From NCBI GenBank assembly GCA_019418195.1, contig DYCJ01000164.1, positions 1-5,743 of the forward strand: DNA of 5,743 nt, written 5' to 3'. The notes under the pieces were generated by a model that worked only from the letters and a program-made list of their open reading frames with translations, was not told the DNA's origin and made no database searches. Position 1 is the stretch's first letter, and each line of letters begins with the position of its first letter. Both the position numbers and the translations under genes were made by a program. Shown piece after piece: positions 4,163 to 5,743 of this stretch. This stretch comes from Clostridiales bacterium. GTDB lineage: Bacteria; Bacillota; Clostridia; Lachnospirales; Lachnospiraceae.

Positions 4163-5743
4163 ATGAGTGAACAATTTTATGATAATAATGAAAATAAAAA
4201 TGGTGAATACCATTTCACAGGAGATCAGTTAAACAATAATAAAGAATCATCCCAGAGTGGCCCGGCACAGAATACCGCATCACAGAGTGAATCTGCGCAG
4301 AGTGCAGCACCCCGGAACGGAACAGCACAAAATACCGCATCCCAGAACGGAACAGCACAAAATACCGCATCCCAGAACGGAACGGTCCCGAATATGAATG
4401 CGGCGGCACAGAATGGAGCTCCGTACGGAACGCAAAACAATGGAATGCCGCATAATGGAATGCCTCATAACGGTATGCCGCATAATGGAATGCCGAATCC
4501 TGAGGCGAGAGGACGTGCCAGAAAACCAAAAGTAAAGAAGCCGATGACGACAGGAAAGAAATGGGCGATGGTTGTATCAATGGCTCTTGTGTTCGGCCTG
4601 ATCGCCGGCGGAACTATGTTCGGTGTCAATACGGTAGGCAATATGATCACTGGAAACGGCAGTCATTACACGCAGCTGTCACAGACACAGACTGCCAGCA
4701 GCTCGGCAGCAAACTCTTCCTCCGATACTTCTTCTACTGCTTCCGGTACAGTAGCGGAAGTTGCACAGAACGCAATGCCGTCTCTTGTAACAATCTCTAC
4801 AATGTCGGTCGAGGAGATGCAGAGCTTCTTCGGAGGAACACAGCAGTATGAGGTTCAGGGAGCCGGGACCGGCGTTATTGTCGGAGAAAATGACACAGAA
4901 CTTCTGATCGCTACGAATTATCATGTGGTAGAGGGAGCAACCAGCCTGTCAGTCGGTTTTGTCGATGAACAGAGTGTGGAAGGCACCATAAAAGGCACAG
5001 ATGTCAATAACGATCTTGCCATTGTATCCGTAAAACTGTCAGATATTCCGGAGGATACAATGAATCAGATAAAAATCGCCACGATCGGTGATTCAGATGA
5101 ACTTCAGCTTGGCGATCAGGTAGTGGCGATCGGAAATGCTCTTGGTTACGGACAGTCTGTAACAAGCGGCTATGTAAGTGCACTTGACCGTGACCTGACA
5201 CTGACATATTCGGATGGAACGACGATCCAGTCAACAGGGCTGATCCAGACAGACGCTGCGATCAATTCAGGTAACAGCGGCGGCGCGCTTCTGAATATGA
5301 ACGGTGAGCTGATCGGTATTAATGAGGCAAAGAGTTCTTCATCGACAAGCGGAGCTTCTGTAGATAATGTCGGATTTGCGATTCCGATCGACAAAGCCCA
5401 GAGCAGTCTTCAGGAAATGATGAACATGGAGACAAGAGAAAAGGTAGATGAAAGTGAAGCGTCTTATATGGGAATCCAGGGATCCGATGTCTCAACAGAA
5501 GTGACCCAGCTGTATAACATTCCGGCAGGTGTTGTTGTGGCTCAGGTAGTCGAAAACAGCCCCGCTGCCGAAGCCGGTATCCAGCAGGGAGATATCATAA
5601 CAGAGCTGGACGGACGTACGATCAGCAGTATGTCACAGCTGCAGGAGACTCTCCAGTATTACGCGGCAGGCGAGACTGTAAATGTCGTGGTACAGCGCTC
5701 CGGCAATGGAGGATATGAAGCACGGACATTGAGCATTACACTC
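4163..5743 (+). CDS. htrA: HtrA/DegP-like S1C serine protease, membrane-anchored (3' end outside window)
   Basis: Surface protease/chaperone of the HtrA family that degrades misfolded exported proteins; 527 codons are present and the frame is open to the window edge. The cytoplasmic tail (1-133) is rich in N, Q, G, A and S with two repeat blocks, then a basic stretch (RGRARKPKVKK). One transmembrane helix (~134-156, WAMVVSMALVFGLIAGG) is followed by a Ser/Thr-rich linker (~170-190). The trypsin-like domain carries the full catalytic triad: H254 (TNYHVV), D284 (NNDLAIV) and S372 (GNSGGALLN). A PDZ domain starts near residue 435 (YMGIQG, then SPAAEAGIQQGDII) and is nearly complete, so only a few tens of residues at most should be missing. 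The start is the ATG at 4163: an in-frame stop lies at 4139-4141, and a modest AGAGG is at 4149-4153. The sequence shows no defect. Regulation by envelope stress is expected from the family, not shown here. Confidence 0.94.
   Translation, partial: MSEQFYDNNENKNGEYHFTGDQLNNNKESSQSGPAQNTASQSESAQSAAPRNGTAQNTASQNGTAQNTASQNGTVPNMNAAAQNGAPYGTQNNGMPHNGMPHNGMPHNGMPNPEARGRARKPKVKKPMTTGKKWAMVVSMALVFGLIAGGTMFGVNTVGNMITGNGSHYTQLSQTQTASSSAANSSSDTSSTASGTVAEVAQNAMPSLVTISTMSVEEMQSFFGGTQQYEVQGAGTGVIVGENDTELLIATNYHVVEGATSLSVGFVDEQSVEGTIKGTDVNNDLAIVSVKLSDIPEDTMNQIKIATIGDSDELQLGDQVVAIGNALGYGQSVTSGYVSALDRDLTLTYSDGTTIQSTGLIQTDAAINSGNSGGALLNMNGELIGINEAKSSSSTSGASVDNVGFAIPIDKAQSSLQEMMNMETREKVDESEASYMGIQGSDVSTEVTQLYNIPAGVVVAQVVENSPAAEAGIQQGDIITELDGRTISSMSQLQETLQYYAAGETVNVVVQRSGNGGYEARTLSITL
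4315..4383 (+). repeat. 30-bp tandem repeat coding NGTAQNTASQ in the htrA tail
   Basis: Perfect 30-base periodicity runs over 69 bases (2.3 copies), encoding NGTAQNTASQ twice plus NGT (residues 52-74). A diverged copy (AQNTASQSES) precedes it at about 4266-4295. Base-level identity, including codon choice, points to recent duplication. Confidence 0.9.
4439..4498 (+). repeat. 15-bp tandem repeat coding NGMPH in the htrA tail
   Basis: Four in-frame 15-base units encode NGMPH three times and then NGMPN (residues 93-112). Units differ only by synonymous changes (GGA/GGT, CCG/CCT, AAT/AAC) apart from the last codon, so the peptide repeat is conserved while the DNA has begun to drift. Confidence 0.9.

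Noticed and set aside
4215..4580. Minus-strand repeat-bearing frames with peptides such as FHYAAFH and FRSGMRYFVL
   Set aside because: The repeats are the reverse translation of the tandem repeats in the htrA tail; the htrA frame has the protease, membrane helix and PDZ domain, so these are shadows.

Overview
The window looks like a chromosomal segment of a low-to-mid GC Gram-positive anaerobe of the Clostridia, most likely a Lachnospiraceae-type gut bacterium. The reasons are a PPi-type pyruvate phosphate dikinase very close to the Clostridium symbiosum enzyme in motif spacing, strong AGGAGG-type ribosome binding sites, a membrane-anchored Firmicutes-style HtrA protease, and a vWA protein of a type I associate with this group. 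The taxonomic call is inference from protein style, not from a marker gene.

Layout. Positions 1-1652 (+) are the C-terminal ~549 codons of ppdK, whose 5' part lies outside the window. A strong hairpin at 1686-1720 ends it and also serves the convergent gene. Positions 1726-3117 (-) encode a 463-residue von Willebrand factor A protein with an intact MIDAS and an unusual cysteine-rich C-terminal domain, but no export signal. Upstream of it (3118-3229) lie a clear SD, a 14-bp perfect palindrome and a weak sporulation-type promoter match. Positions 3230-3481 (-) encode an 83-residue XRE/Cro-C1 helix-turn-helix regulator. Diverging from it, 3595-4032 (+) encodes a 145-residue single-pass membrane or secreted protein of unknown function. 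The 113-bp divergent spacer carries overlapping sigma-A-like promoters bracketed by a 12-bp inverted repeat. Positions 4163-5743 (+) are an HtrA/DegP-like S1C serine protease, cut by the window end inside its PDZ domain; it has a long repeat-rich N-terminal cytoplasmic tail.

How the genes may work together. ppdK is a stand-alone central-metabolism gene, separated by its terminator. The regulator and the small membrane protein look like a self-contained divergent pair, probably autoregulated through the paired elements in the spacer. The vWA gene lies 112 bp downstream of the regulator on the same strand and could be read through from it or have its own promoter. HtrA is a surface protein-quality-control protease and may be independently controlled, since its 130-bp upstream gap is rich in TTATGAA motifs. 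I see no mobile element, CRISPR array, tRNA or rRNA. The most unusual items are the cysteine-rich, signal-less vWA protein and the symmetric control region of the regulator/membrane-protein pair.
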